48,699 nt of DNA from Coriobacteriia bacterium (lineage in GTDB: Bacteria; Actinomycetota; Coriobacteriia; Coriobacteriales; Eggerthellaceae). Where the stretch lies: the NCBI GenBank assembly GCA_030537255.1, contig JAUNOE010000001.1:75397-124095 (forward strand), read 5' to 3'. The translations under genes were made by a program, and so were the position numbers. This document shows, one piece after another, positions 27,659 to 36,648 of this stretch. Position 1 is the stretch's first letter, and each line of letters begins with the position of its first letter. The notes under the pieces were generated by a model. The model saw only the letters and a program-made list of their open reading frames with translations. It did no database searches and was not told the DNA's origin.

Positions 27659-28838
27659 ACCCAAGCAGAAAAGCGGACTAGGTCGTGGCCTCGACTCCTT
27701 GTTTGGCCAGTCCGACGTTGCTTCTTCCTACACTTCCCCTAAGCAGCAGCCCGAGTCGGCTGCCCCCGTTGCCCCCGAGAAAACCCAGGAAGCGCAGAAG
27801 CCTGTGGCGGAACCTACCCCTTCTCGAAAGATCGAGCATGGTTCCGACATCTATATCTCGGAGAATGCCGTCGAAACCGCAAAGGTTGTCGAGCGTCAGG
27901 CTCGTCCTTCGCGCAATGCGGCTCCTGCTACACGGACATCGCAGTCTGTGATGGTTGCTTCTGGTCAGACCGTCGAGCCGACGATGGAGGCGAAACCTGC
28001 TGAATCAGGGGAAGACAAGGCTGTCGAACCTGTTTCTGGTGACGTCATCGAGGTCTTTTTGCTTGATGTTCACCCTAATCCCGACCAGCCTCGCACTCAT
28101 TTCAAGAAGGAAGAAATCGAGGAACTGGCTTCTTCCATCGCCCAGGATGGTCTGCTTCAACCCATCCTGGTGCGTCCCGGGGAAGAGGGATACCAGATTA
28201 TCGCTGGTGAGCGTCGTTGGCAGGCTTGTCGCTCTCTTGGCTTGGAAAAGGTTCCCGTTCGTCTCTGGGATGCCGACGAAGACAAGGCTCTGGAACTTGC
28301 CCTCATCGAGAACATCCAGCGTTCCGACTTGAATCCGATCGAGGAGGCCTATGGCTACAAGCGTCTGATGGAACGAAAGGGCATGACTCAGTCCGAGGTT
28401 GCTCAGACGGTCTCCAAGGGACGTTCCACCATTGCTAATGCCTTGCGCCTGCTTGAGCTTCCTGAGGAAGCACAGCGACTTCTGTTCGAGGAAAAGATTA
28501 CGGCCGGTCATGCTCGTGCCATTCTTTCCATTCCTTCGGCCGAGGGACGCATGACGCTTACCCGCAAACTCGAAGAGGAAAAACTCAGTGTCCGTGAGGC
28601 TGAGTCTCTGGCTCGATTGATTGCTGGTAGGGAAAAGGCACATGATGCCGATACGCCGAAGCGTACGCCTGCGCCAGCAAGTTTCAAAAAGGCCGCCCGT
28701 GGCTTGACGAAACTTCTTTCCGCTCCCGTTCGTGTTAAGACGGTCAAGGGAAAGAACAAGATCGAGATTCAGTTCAAGGACGAAGAGGAGCTTCAACGCA
28801 TCATGGATGCCATCTCCCATACGGAGTCTGCTGAATAA
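27651..28838 (+). CDS. parB: Chromosome-partitioning protein ParB with long N-terminal linker
   Basis: ParB binds parS and spreads as a CTP-dependent clamp. The 395-residue protein begins with the ParA-stimulating motif GLGRGLDSLF. A linker of about 110 residues follows, much longer than usual. The CTPase domain (from about 133) has LDVHPNPDQPRTHF, ELASSIAQDGLLQPI and the C-motif GERRWQAC, with Gln where Arg is usual after GERRW. The helix-turn-helix parS-binding domain has MTQSEVAQTVSKGRSTIANALRLL, and a dimerisation domain ends the protein. GTG at 27651 overlaps the parA stop by 8 bases and has AGAGGTG upstream; TTG at 27645 is less likely. Confidence 0.95.
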   Translation: MAKPKQKSGLGRGLDSLFGQSDVASSYTSPKQQPESAAPVAPEKTQEAQKPVAEPTPSRKIEHGSDIYISENAVETAKVVERQARPSRNAAPATRTSQSVMVASGQTVEPTMEAKPAESGEDKAVEPVSGDVIEVFLLDVHPNPDQPRTHFKKEEIEELASSIAQDGLLQPILVRPGEEGYQIIAGERRWQACRSLGLEKVPVRLWDADEDKALELALIENIQRSDLNPIEEAYGYKRLMERKGMTQSEVAQTVSKGRSTIANALRLLELPEEAQRLLFEEKITAGHARAILSIPSAEGRMTLTRKLEEEKLSVREAESLARLIAGREKAHDADTPKRTPAPASFKKAARGLTKLLSAPVRVKTVKGKNKIEIQFKDEEELQRIMDAISHTESAE

Positions 28839-28902
28839 AACGACCTCGTGAGAAGCGTTCTAAGGCGCGTTTCTCTTGATTGGTAAGTACATACTAGCTA
28901 CA

Positions 28903-28948
28903 AACCAAAACAACCCCTCAGATTTGATTCTGAGGGGTTGTTTTGGTT
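28903..28948. terminator. Bidirectional terminator between parB and rlmN
   Basis: A 20-bp perfect stem (28903-28922 with 28929-28948) is flanked by A-rich and T-rich arms, between convergent genes. It can end both transcripts. Confidence 0.92.
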
Positions 28949-29043
28949 ATGTGTTGTAGTACAAGCGCATTTAATGTGAAATTCCTGCTAGTTTTGCTGG
29001 ATGGGGAGTTTGACCCGTAGGGCTCTTCAGTGTCGGAGGCGGA

Positions 29044-30087
29044 CTATTTGGCCAAGGTGTTCTTGAGTTGCCCGCATGCGCCATCGATGTCTGAGCCTCG
29101 GGAATTCCTGAGCGTAGCCTCGACGCCATGCATGCCAAGCGCCCGGATCCACCTTTTATAGGTTTCTGGTTTACAGGGCTTGAAGGGCGAGTCTGGAACG
29201 TTGTTCAAGGGGATAAGGTTCACGTGGCAAAGCAGGCCCTGAGTGAACTCGATGAGTTCATGGAGGTCTTTGTCGCTGTCGTTGGTGCCTGCGATCATGG
29301 TGTACTCGAGCGAAGGTCGTCTTCCGGTTTTTGTGACGTATTCCAGCAGTGCCTGCTTAAGTTTGCCTAATGGCTGATTCTTGCAGCGGGGCATGATCGA
29401 GTTGCGAAGCTCTTGGTTTGCGGAGTGGAGCGAGACAGCAAGGGTGAACTGTTCTGGTTCATTGGAAAGGCGTTCGATGCCTGCAAGAATTCCGCAGGTC
29501 GAAAGGGTGATATGTCGAGCCCCAATACCGAAGGCCTTGTTGGCATTGAGGAAGCGCAGGGCTTCGATGACCGCATCGTAGTTTTGGAATGGCTCGCCTT
29601 GGCCCATGGAAACCACGTTTGACACGCGAATCCCGAAATCCTTTTGCACAACCCTGATTTGCTCGACCATCTCCGTTGAGGACAGATTGCGCGTGAGGCC
29701 TTCTTGGCCTGTGGCGCAGAAGGAGCAGGCCATAGCGCAGCCGACCTGCGTTGAAAAGCAGACGGTTAGGTGTTGGGTTCCACTCTTTGTTGTCAAAGAA
29801 GGAATGCCAACCGTCTCCACCAGGCAGCCATCGGCTAGCCCTAGGACGTATTTCCTCGTGCCGTCGCGGGAGACTTGCTTTTCCACAATATGGGTTTCCG
29901 TTAAGGGATGTTCGTCAGCGAGTCTTTCACGGAGCGTTGCGGGAAGGTTAGTCATTTCGTCGTAACTGGCGGCACCCTTTGCAAGCAACCATTCAATGAG
30001 CTGCTTTGATCGAAATTTAGGCTGTCCGTACGAAAGAACCACTTCTTCGATTTCGGACAGGTTGAGTATTTTGATGTATTTATCCAT
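29044..30087 (-). CDS. rlmN: 23S rRNA/tRNA (adenine-C2)-methyltransferase RlmN
   Basis: RlmN is a radical-SAM enzyme that methylates A2503 of 23S rRNA and some tRNAs. The 347-residue protein shows TVCFSTQVGCAMACSFCATGQ, whose CxxxCxxC binds the 4Fe-4S cluster, then SNVVSMGQGEPFQNYD (GEP motif), RHITLSTCGI, and the conserved catalytic Cys near the end in NSRGSDIDGACGQL. No Shine-Dalgarno precedes the ATG; a TATAAT at 30095-30100 sits just 7 bases upstream, so the mRNA may be leaderless. It converges on parB and diverges from ddl. Confidence 0.94.
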   Translation of the reverse strand: MDKYIKILNLSEIEEVVLSYGQPKFRSKQLIEWLLAKGAASYDEMTNLPATLRERLADEHPLTETHIVEKQVSRDGTRKYVLGLADGCLVETVGIPSLTTKSGTQHLTVCFSTQVGCAMACSFCATGQEGLTRNLSSTEMVEQIRVVQKDFGIRVSNVVSMGQGEPFQNYDAVIEALRFLNANKAFGIGARHITLSTCGILAGIERLSNEPEQFTLAVSLHSANQELRNSIMPRCKNQPLGKLKQALLEYVTKTGRRPSLEYTMIAGTNDSDKDLHELIEFTQGLLCHVNLIPLNNVPDSPFKPCKPETYKRWIRALGMHGVEATLRNSRGSDIDGACGQLKNTLAK

Positions 30088-30094
30088 GGCTCAG

Positions 30095-30100
30095 ATTATA
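30095..30100 (-). promoter_or_regulatory. rlmN -10 element
   Basis: TATAAT on the minus strand ends 7 bases before the ATG, so transcription should start at or near the A of the start codon. The -35 is poor. Confidence 0.55.
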
Positions 30101-30241
30101 CGGGAGCGAATGGTTTGCTGGTGTGGAGGGGATCTTTCCGACCTGTGCAGTAGTTTGTTGTAGGGCTTCATCGACCTGACAGAATCACGAAATACCGCTT
30201 TGTTATACTGCAGGAACGTCTTATCTACGAAAGAAGGTCAT

Positions 30242-31186
30242 ATGTCGCCTCTGAATCCCTCTGCGACCAAAGTAGCCCTGCTTGCTGGTGGAAACAGCGG
30301 CGAGCGTGAAATTTCCTTGGCTTCCGGGGCGGGTGCCTACAAGGCCCTGACAGAGGCTGGCTTCGAGGTCTCTCAGCTCGACCCTGCCAATAAAAAGGAT
30401 CTGGTCGCCTTGGTTGAGGGCGAATTTGACGTGGCGTTCCTTGCCCTTCATGGCAAGGGTGGTGAAGATGGTGCCATGCAAGGAATGCTTGAAGTTTTGG
30501 GTATCCCGTACACGGGTCCTGGCATCTGGGCCTCCTCAACCGCGATGGACAAGGCAAAGGCGAAGGTGTTCTACCGCTCCCATGGCGTTGCAACACCTGG
30601 TTCCGTGACTTTGTACTCGGCTACGGATTACACTCCCGGGCAGATCGCCGAGCTGGTTGGTTCCCATTGCGTTATCAAGGCTGCTACCGAAGGTAGTGCC
30701 CTGGGTGTCTATCTTTGTAATGGCGAGAACGAAATTGCCGATGCCCTGACCAAGGTTTTCGAGATCGACGACGAGGCTCTTGCCGAGACCTTCGTCAAAG
30801 GTGACGAATACACGGTTGCGGTCCTGGGTAACGAAGACCCCGAAGCGCTGCCGGTTATTCAGATTGTTCCCATGCATGAGTTTTATGACTTCGAGTCAAA
30901 ATATGCGGAAGGCGGCTCGCAGCACATTTGCCCCGCTCCATTGTCTGAGGCTGATACGAAGAAAGCTTCTGAGCTGGCCATTGCTGCTCATAAGGCGCTG
31001 GGATGCGAGGGTGTTTCTCGTACGGATATGATTAGGGACGATGCGGGTGAGTTCTGGGTCTTGGAAACCAATACCATCCCTGGCATGACGGCAACGTCGC
31101 TCCTTCCTGATGCTGCTCGCGTTGCTGGTATGGACTTTCCGGCCTTGTGCTGCCGACTTATCGAGAATGCGCTGGCTAGGAAGTAG
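30242..31186 (+). CDS. ddl: D-alanine--D-alanine ligase
   Basis: Ddl joins two D-Ala for the peptidoglycan peptide. The 314-residue ATP-grasp enzyme shows VALLAGGNSGEREISLASG, the N-terminal HGKGGEDGAMQGMLE, PYTGPGIWASSTAMDK, and the metal site VLETNTIPGMTATSLLP. SGEREIS carries the catalytic Glu of the family's SxEREVS motif. The frame opens at 30200, but the ATG at 30242 has AGAAGG upstream. TATACT at 30204-30209 is a possible -10. It stands alone, ended by the terminator at 31252-31286. Confidence 0.93.
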   Translation: MSPLNPSATKVALLAGGNSGEREISLASGAGAYKALTEAGFEVSQLDPANKKDLVALVEGEFDVAFLALHGKGGEDGAMQGMLEVLGIPYTGPGIWASSTAMDKAKAKVFYRSHGVATPGSVTLYSATDYTPGQIAELVGSHCVIKAATEGSALGVYLCNGENEIADALTKVFEIDDEALAETFVKGDEYTVAVLGNEDPEALPVIQIVPMHEFYDFESKYAEGGSQHICPAPLSEADTKKASELAIAAHKALGCEGVSRTDMIRDDAGEFWVLETNTIPGMTATSLLPDAARVAGMDFPALCCRLIENALARK

Positions 31187-31251
31187 AGCCACTTCATTCT
31201 GTCGTCAAGGCTTTGCAGTCTTGGCGATGTGCATTTCTTCAATCAAAACAA

Positions 31252-31292
31252 AAGACGTCCTTGGTTTGTCTGGCCAAGGGCGTCTTCTGTTT
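31252..31292. terminator. Bidirectional terminator between ddl and the 31390 gene
   Basis: AAGACGTCCTTGG (31252-31264) pairs with CCAAGGGCGTCTT (31274-31286) with one mismatch, flanked by A-rich and T-rich arms, between convergent genes. Confidence 0.8.
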
Positions 31293-31389
31293 TGTCGAAT
31301 GATGTCTATCGAAGCGATGGATCGAACCGTGGTGCTTGATGTTGTTGGGCGTTGGAAAGGCGCAAAGCTTGCTTTCCTTGCCTGTTCTT

Positions 31390-32043
31390 CTAGAAGACAC
31401 CTGAGAACCTATAAATTGCGTAAGCGATGACGCAGACCAAGGCGATGACGAAGATCCAACTAGCGGCAAGACATCCCTTGTTTCCTTTTCGAGCTTGGGC
31501 GGCGAGTTTTTCGTTTGCCGAACGCTCGGTCTTGACGAACGCCATGCCCTTCTTCTTTTTAGGAAGGGGTACGCGACCTGAGGGCAGGTAGTCACCCTGG
31601 GCATCAACCAGTGCCTCAAGTGCCTTGGAGCCTAGTTTGATGTCGGGGCGGATGCCATCGCCAAGGGATTTGTCCAACTTGTCGATGAAAGTCTCAAATG
31701 CTTTGTCGTAGCGGGAATCCCAGGCAACGACGGCCACTTCGCCCCAGTAGTATCCAGGTTCGTCGCCCCTCGCCTCTTGGAAGGCTACGAAGGAGAGAAC
31801 CGCCTCGACGTTCCAGCCTTTAGCTCTGATTAGATCAAGGGTGTCTGCGAACTTGGGGTCAAGCTCTCCCATTTCGACGTCGAAAGCGTTTACGATCCAG
31901 TCGGTACGTTCGCCCTCTTCGTACTTTGTCCTGATTTCGTAGTGGTCGCCCACAGCATTGTCGAGACCGAGAAAGGCGACTGCCTTTTCCTGTTCCTGTG
32001 TCTTGAAACGGACATAGCTTCCGTGATAGCCGATAGCAGCCAT
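31390..32043 (-). CDS. Hypothetical protein with C-terminal membrane anchor
   Basis: I do not recognise this family. The 217-residue protein has a soluble N-terminal domain (1-150) with many aromatic and acidic residues, including YVRFKTQEQEKAVAFLGL and GYYWGEVAVVAWDSRYDKAF. A basic linker (PLPKKKKG, near 159-166) follows, and a single hydrophobic helix at about 192-212 lies five residues from the C-terminus. This is a tail-anchored topology, with the main domain in the cytoplasm. The ATG at 32043 has GAGGAG upstream. It diverges from the exonuclease-helicase gene, whose start is 65 bases away, so the two may share regulation. Confidence 0.78.
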   Translation of the reverse strand: MAAIGYHGSYVRFKTQEQEKAVAFLGLDNAVGDHYEIRTKYEEGERTDWIVNAFDVEMGELDPKFADTLDLIRAKGWNVEAVLSFVAFQEARGDEPGYYWGEVAVVAWDSRYDKAFETFIDKLDKSLGDGIRPDIKLGSKALEALVDAQGDYLPSGRVPLPKKKKGMAFVKTERSANEKLAAQARKGNKGCLAASWIFVIALVCVIAYAIYRFSGVF

Positions 32044-32107
32044 GTGTTCTCCTCAGAGTTTGTTTGGTCAAGCCGAACTGCGAACCATTAATGATAATCT
32101 GCTAAGC

Positions 32108-35100
32108 ATGAAAAAACAAAATGACGCGCAGCTAGGCTGCCTTGATAGCTATATCCTCGACAACACCCCCGAGCGCATTAGGGACCGGTATCACGGCCTG
32201 CTTTCGTATGCCCAAAAGACCAACTTTGGCGTCTTGGATCATGACGTGGTGGTGCTTGACACCGAAGCCACGGGTCTTTCGTTTGTGCATGACGAATTGA
32301 TTCAGGTGGCTGCTGCACGCATGTGCGATGGCGAGATTGTCGACTGGTACGTGACCTTCGTAAATCCGTCGAAGCCCATCCCGGATGAAGTAGTCCATCT
32401 TACCCATATCACGAACGACATGGTCGCTGATGCTCCTGGGGCCGATGAGGCCTTGGCTGCCTTGGTCGACTTTGTCGGTGATACCCCCGTTGTGGCTCAC
32501 AATGCGAATTTCGACCGTACCTTCTGCACGAAATATCCTGCAGGCAGCAAGCTCAAGGACAATATCTGGATCGACTCTTTGGACCTTGCCCGCATTGCGT
32601 TGCCGCGTATGAAGTCGCATCGTCTGCTAGATTTGGTGCGTGCTTTTGGTGGCCCTGAGTCTACGCATCGCGCTGATGATGACGTTACTTCAACCTGCTT
32701 GGTCTATCGCGTGCTTCTTGCCGCCGTGGCTCAGATGCCCGCCGAGTTGGTTCGTCATATTGCCGCATTGCGCTCTGTTGAAGAATGGAATACGGCCTTT
32801 GTGTTCAAGAGTCTGCAGGATGAGAATGCCGCACCTCTGAACGTGAAGGGGTTGCGCCGTAGAGCCGCGTTGTCTTCTTTGAATACCTTGCGTCATGACG
32901 CTTTCTCCTCTTCGATCGAGGATGTTTCACGTGAAACGCTCGATGGCGACGGGTTCTCAAACGACACTGTTTCACGTGAAACAGTGGAGACGTCTGCTTA
33001 TTTCACGGATCATGGAGATGACCAAGGTCGCGCAATCCAGTCCATTGCCGAAGATGAGGTTCGTGCCGCCTTTGGCGGTGAGGGCTTCGTGGCGTCGCTG
33101 TATCCCGAATACGAGATGCGCCCTGAGCAGCTGCAGATGTCTTTGGCTGTTAACAAGGCGTTTTCCACGTCACGCAACCTTGCTGTTGAAGCGGGTACGG
33201 GTGTTGGCAAGTCCATGGCGTACCTGGTTCCCTTGGCGATGTTGGCTAAGAAGAACGAAATCACGGTAGGCGTGGCAACTAAGACCAATGCGCTCCTTGA
33301 CCAGTTGGTAAACAAAGAGCTTCCTCTTTTGAGCAAGGCACTGGGGGTGACCTATGCTCCTCTCAAGGGCTTTAGTCACTACCTCTGCTGTCGCAAGGTC
33401 GAGCATTTTGCGAACAAGGGGCCTCGTTATGTGACGGTACGCAACAACGACGTCGATCAGGCGCCGGCTTTGGCTGCTCTGCTGTCTTTCGTCGAGCAGA
33501 CGGATTATGACGATATCGATGCCTTGAAGATCGATTACCGAGCCGTTCCCCGTTGGTCTATTACCACCAAGAGCACCGAGTGTCTAAGGCGAAAGTGTCC
33601 CTTCTTTGGACGTTCCTGCTTTGTACATGGGGCTCGCGACCAGGCCCAGCGATGTGATGTGGTGGTGACCAACCATAGCCTTTTGTTTTGGGACCAGCGA
33701 TTCGACGGAACGCTACTCCCCCCGATTCGTTATTGGGTCGTCGATGAGGCCCATGGTGCCGAAAGTGAAGCACGTAAGGCCTTCAGTATCGGAACCTCTT
33801 CCGCCATGGTTCAGTCGTTGATAAGGAAGCTGTCTTCCGCCGAAGCGAAGCATAACGTCTTGCTTCGCGCGGAGCGCAATCTTTCTCTGGCTAACGAAGC
33901 ACGAACGCTGTTTGAGAGCCTGATTGCGAAAGCCTGCACTGATGGTGACGCTTTTGCGGTTGCTGCAGAAGAATATTGTCTGGCCATCAAGGATCTCTTG
34001 TACTACGACCCCCAGAAGAAGGGCCGTGGTTATGAATATTTCGACCTGTGGGTAAACGAAGAAGTACGTCAAGGTTCCCGCTTCAAGGGTGTTGCTTCTT
34101 GTGCTCTTTCCTTGATCGAGGTGACGGAGAAAGCCATCAAGAGCCTTCGTGATGTGGTGGCCTACCTGGAGTCGCAGGAGATTTCTTCGCGCGAACAGCG
34201 AGACATGGCCCTGGCTGCCATCGAGCTTCGTGAGTTGCTTGATTCCCTGGAGAGCATGTTCGTCAAAAGTGATGACAATCAGGTTCGTTCGGTGCATCTG
34301 TCTCGCAACAAGACACAGCTTAACGATGCTCTTTCGGTTCAACCCCTGGACGTGGGTGCTCGTCTGCTGGAAACCCTGTATGATTCGACGCACAGTGTCG
34401 TGTACACGTCGGCTACGCTCTCTGTCGATCATTCCTTTGCTTCGTTTATGAATGCGATGGGCCTCAATTCCGGTGAGGGCTCCGAGGCTGACAGTCTGCA
34501 GGTTGCGTCAAGCTATAACTTCGATCGCAACATGCGTGTCTTCGTCCCTTCGGACATGCCCGACCCTCAGGATCCCGCCTACCTTCCCACATTGCAGGAC
34601 TTCCTGGTGAAGCTTCATATTGCCCAGCACGGATCGATTCTCACCTTGTTCACCAATCGCAAGGAGATGGAGTCTTGTTTTGAGGTGGCCAATCCAGCCA
34701 TCAAGGAGGAGGGCCTTAGGCTGGTTTGTCAGAAGTGGGGTGTGTCGGTCAAGGGTCTTCGTGATGACTTCATCAAGGACGAAACCTTGAGTTTGTTTGC
34801 GCTGAAGAGCTTCTGGGAGGGTTTTGATGCCCCTGGCTCCACCTTGAAGGGCGTGGTTATCCCCCGTCTGCCTTTTGGCCTTCCCTCTGATCCCCTGTCC
34901 CGCGAACGCGAAGAGCGAGATGCTCGCGCTTGGGCGCACTACTCTCTCCCTGCGGCTGTCATTGACGTCAAGCAGGCAGTGGGACGTCTGATTCGCAATT
35001 CAACCGATCGTGGCTTTGTCGTTCTGGCTGACCATCGCCTCGTTACGAAGTATTACGGAGCGAAGTTCCTTAACTCCCTCCCCAGCCGTAACGTCGCCAT

Positions 35101-35173
35101 CATCCCCATGGAGGACATCATCTCTGAGGTGAGCACGGGCTTTTGGGGTTCACGTGATGGAGGTGCGAACTAA
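32108..35173 (+). CDS. DnaQ-like exonuclease / DinG-family helicase fusion
   Basis: The 1021-residue protein joins two domains. The N-terminal DEDDh 3'-5' exonuclease shows VLDTEATGLSFVHDE (Asp-Glu pair), VVAHNANFDRTFC and HRADDDVTSTCLVYRVL. The C-terminal XPD/DinG superfamily 2 helicase shows Walker A EAGTGVGKSMAYL, Cys residues in HYLCCRKVEH and STECLRRKCPFFGRSC that could hold a 4Fe-4S cluster, DEAH, SATLS, and FWEGFDAPG with QAVGRLIRN. It resembles firmicute DinG. The linker carries VSRET twice (near 272-276 and 287-291), each from a parS site. The ATG at 32108 has no clear Shine-Dalgarno. A role in DNA repair is inferred. Confidence 0.9.
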   Translation: MKKQNDAQLGCLDSYILDNTPERIRDRYHGLLSYAQKTNFGVLDHDVVVLDTEATGLSFVHDELIQVAAARMCDGEIVDWYVTFVNPSKPIPDEVVHLTHITNDMVADAPGADEALAALVDFVGDTPVVAHNANFDRTFCTKYPAGSKLKDNIWIDSLDLARIALPRMKSHRLLDLVRAFGGPESTHRADDDVTSTCLVYRVLLAAVAQMPAELVRHIAALRSVEEWNTAFVFKSLQDENAAPLNVKGLRRRAALSSLNTLRHDAFSSSIEDVSRETLDGDGFSNDTVSRETVETSAYFTDHGDDQGRAIQSIAEDEVRAAFGGEGFVASLYPEYEMRPEQLQMSLAVNKAFSTSRNLAVEAGTGVGKSMAYLVPLAMLAKKNEITVGVATKTNALLDQLVNKELPLLSKALGVTYAPLKGFSHYLCCRKVEHFANKGPRYVTVRNNDVDQAPALAALLSFVEQTDYDDIDALKIDYRAVPRWSITTKSTECLRRKCPFFGRSCFVHGARDQAQRCDVVVTNHSLLFWDQRFDGTLLPPIRYWVVDEAHGAESEARKAFSIGTSSAMVQSLIRKLSSAEAKHNVLLRAERNLSLANEARTLFESLIAKACTDGDAFAVAAEEYCLAIKDLLYYDPQKKGRGYEYFDLWVNEEVRQGSRFKGVASCALSLIEVTEKAIKSLRDVVAYLESQEISSREQRDMALAAIELRELLDSLESMFVKSDDNQVRSVHLSRNKTQLNDALSVQPLDVGARLLETLYDSTHSVVYTSATLSVDHSFASFMNAMGLNSGEGSEADSLQVASSYNFDRNMRVFVPSDMPDPQDPAYLPTLQDFLVKLHIAQHGSILTLFTNRKEMESCFEVANPAIKEEGLRLVCQKWGVSVKGLRDDFIKDETLSLFALKSFWEGFDAPGSTLKGVVIPRLPFGLPSDPLSREREERDARAWAHYSLPAAVIDVKQAVGRLIRNSTDRGFVVLADHRLVTKYYGAKFLNSLPSRNVAIIPMEDIISEVSTGFWGSRDGGAN
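32923..32938. other. parS site 6 (one mismatch), inside the exonuclease-helicase gene
   Basis: TGTTTCACGTGAAACG. It encodes VSRET in the linker between the exonuclease and helicase domains. Confidence 0.88.
32968..32983. other. parS site 7 (perfect), inside the exonuclease-helicase gene
   Basis: TGTTTCACGTGAAACA, 29 bases past site 6 and extended to a 20-base palindrome with flanking AC and GT. It encodes a second VSRET. Confidence 0.93.
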
Positions 35174-36547
35174 ATGGCTCGCACCCCAGGCGAAAAGAAG
35201 GGCTTGGGTCAGAAGGAGAGGTCTTCCCTTCACATTGTCGAGTTCTCCAAGGGTAAGCCCAACGAACTCTCGCTCAATGTGTTGGACAACCTTGCTTCCG
35301 ATACCGGCGAAAAGAAGGGGTTCCTGTCTCGGCTGTTTGGCGCTGAGAGGACGGGCAAGCATCCGTCTTCTCAGGTCATCGGCTCGGATGTTAGCGCTCC
35401 TGATGTGAGTGGTTTGCCGGCATCGACCCCTGTGAAACCCAAGGGGTCGACGGGCGGGCTTGTGAGGCGTCGCTCCGGGGATGCTTCCTCTGAAGTGCCC
35501 AAGCATGCCATTCCCTCTCCACCAAAAAAGACAGGCTTGCTTCCCAGGAAAGCGGCAGCAGCTCCTTCCAGGTTAATCGGGCACGACTCTCAGCAAGAGA
35601 TCGAACGTCGCCAGCGTGCGCGTAGAGCTTATCGTCTTGCGAGCGTCTTTTTGGTTGTGGCCCTGAGCATCGGAGGTCTTGGTGCGGGTGGCTGGTATCT
35701 CTATGAACAGTATCAGGAGCAGTTGCAGGGTATTGACCTCTTGAAGGCGTCGGTGCGTAACGTCGAAGGCGCTGATGAGGCTATCGTTGCCGTGGATGGG
35801 TATTTCGCCAAAGCATTCGATAAGAACACCGTTTCGCAGGCTGATCAGCTTAAGAAGGATATGCCTGAAGCCGAACTTCGTCTTGAGGCGGCCAAGGATA
35901 TGGCGCAGCGGGCGGCTGATGGCCTGGATGAAGGGTCTCAGGACAAGCAAGTGGCAGAGCATGCCGTTTCGTCCATCACCGCACGTGAGAAGCTTTTGGC
36001 CGTTGCTGGACAGCGTCTTGACGAGGACGTGGCCGCGAAGACCGCTTACGACAAGATGGAGGAAGCCTGGGCAAAGCTCGAAGAGGGAAACTCCCTCATG
36101 GTGCAAGCGGCGAGCCTGGTGTCTGACACCACGAATGAAAACGTGAATCAGGCCACTGAGTACCTCAAGGAGGCACGTACGTGTTTCGCTGAGTCGAAAA
36201 AGGATCTCAAGGCTGGCTTCAAGGCCTATCCCTTGGCCAAGGAGACCACCGAATACGATTACCTAAAGCTTCGCCAGCAAGCCATCGACTACGCACTTGC
36301 TTCAAACGAGGCCATTTTGATTCAGGACAAGAAGACGGCGGAAAAGAACAACGACAAGTACAACAAGCTCGACAAAAAGGCCAGCAAGCTTGCGACTTCC
36401 TATTCCAAGGGTTTCTCCCAGGTTGTGGTCGATGCCTACTCAAAGGACCAGGAATCTCTTCAGAAGGATTACGAAAGCCTTCGTTCAGAGATTGGCACCC
36501 ATGACTCCTTCATCAGGGATTATCTGGGCGACGATAGCTGGGTTTAG
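35174..36547 (+). CDS. Membrane protein with extracytoplasmic coiled coil
   Basis: I do not recognise this family. Of 457 residues, 1-150 are cytoplasmic and low complexity, with Lys/Pro/Ser-rich stretches (PGEKKGLGQKE, SPPKKTGLLPRK) and a short conserved-looking segment SLHIVEFSKGKPNELSLNVL. One membrane helix lies at about 155-175, after a basic RRQRARRAYR. The outer part (176-457) is helical, with heptad-like and Ala/Glu/Lys-rich repeats (KMEEAWAKLEEGNSLMVQAAS). It begins directly after the helicase stop (TAA then ATG), with GGAGGTG upstream. The M28-like gene follows. Envelope or division function is a guess from topology only. Confidence 0.8.
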   Translation: MARTPGEKKGLGQKERSSLHIVEFSKGKPNELSLNVLDNLASDTGEKKGFLSRLFGAERTGKHPSSQVIGSDVSAPDVSGLPASTPVKPKGSTGGLVRRRSGDASSEVPKHAIPSPPKKTGLLPRKAAAAPSRLIGHDSQQEIERRQRARRAYRLASVFLVVALSIGGLGAGGWYLYEQYQEQLQGIDLLKASVRNVEGADEAIVAVDGYFAKAFDKNTVSQADQLKKDMPEAELRLEAAKDMAQRAADGLDEGSQDKQVAEHAVSSITAREKLLAVAGQRLDEDVAAKTAYDKMEEAWAKLEEGNSLMVQAASLVSDTTNENVNQATEYLKEARTCFAESKKDLKAGFKAYPLAKETTEYDYLKLRQQAIDYALASNEAILIQDKKTAEKNNDKYNKLDKKASKLATSYSKGFSQVVVDAYSKDQESLQKDYESLRSEIGTHDSFIRDYLGDDSWV

Positions 36548-36648
36548 TGCCTAAGGGCTTGTCGTATACTTAAAACACGTGTAGCTAGATACAAAAGGCG
36601 GCTAGGTAAGTAATCGCCTTGAAGAACATAATCCAGAAAGGGCGATCA

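Noticed and set aside
35144-35158. A further parS at GGTTCACGTGATGG
   Set aside because: Only the TTCACGTGA core matches; the outer bases are wrong on both sides.
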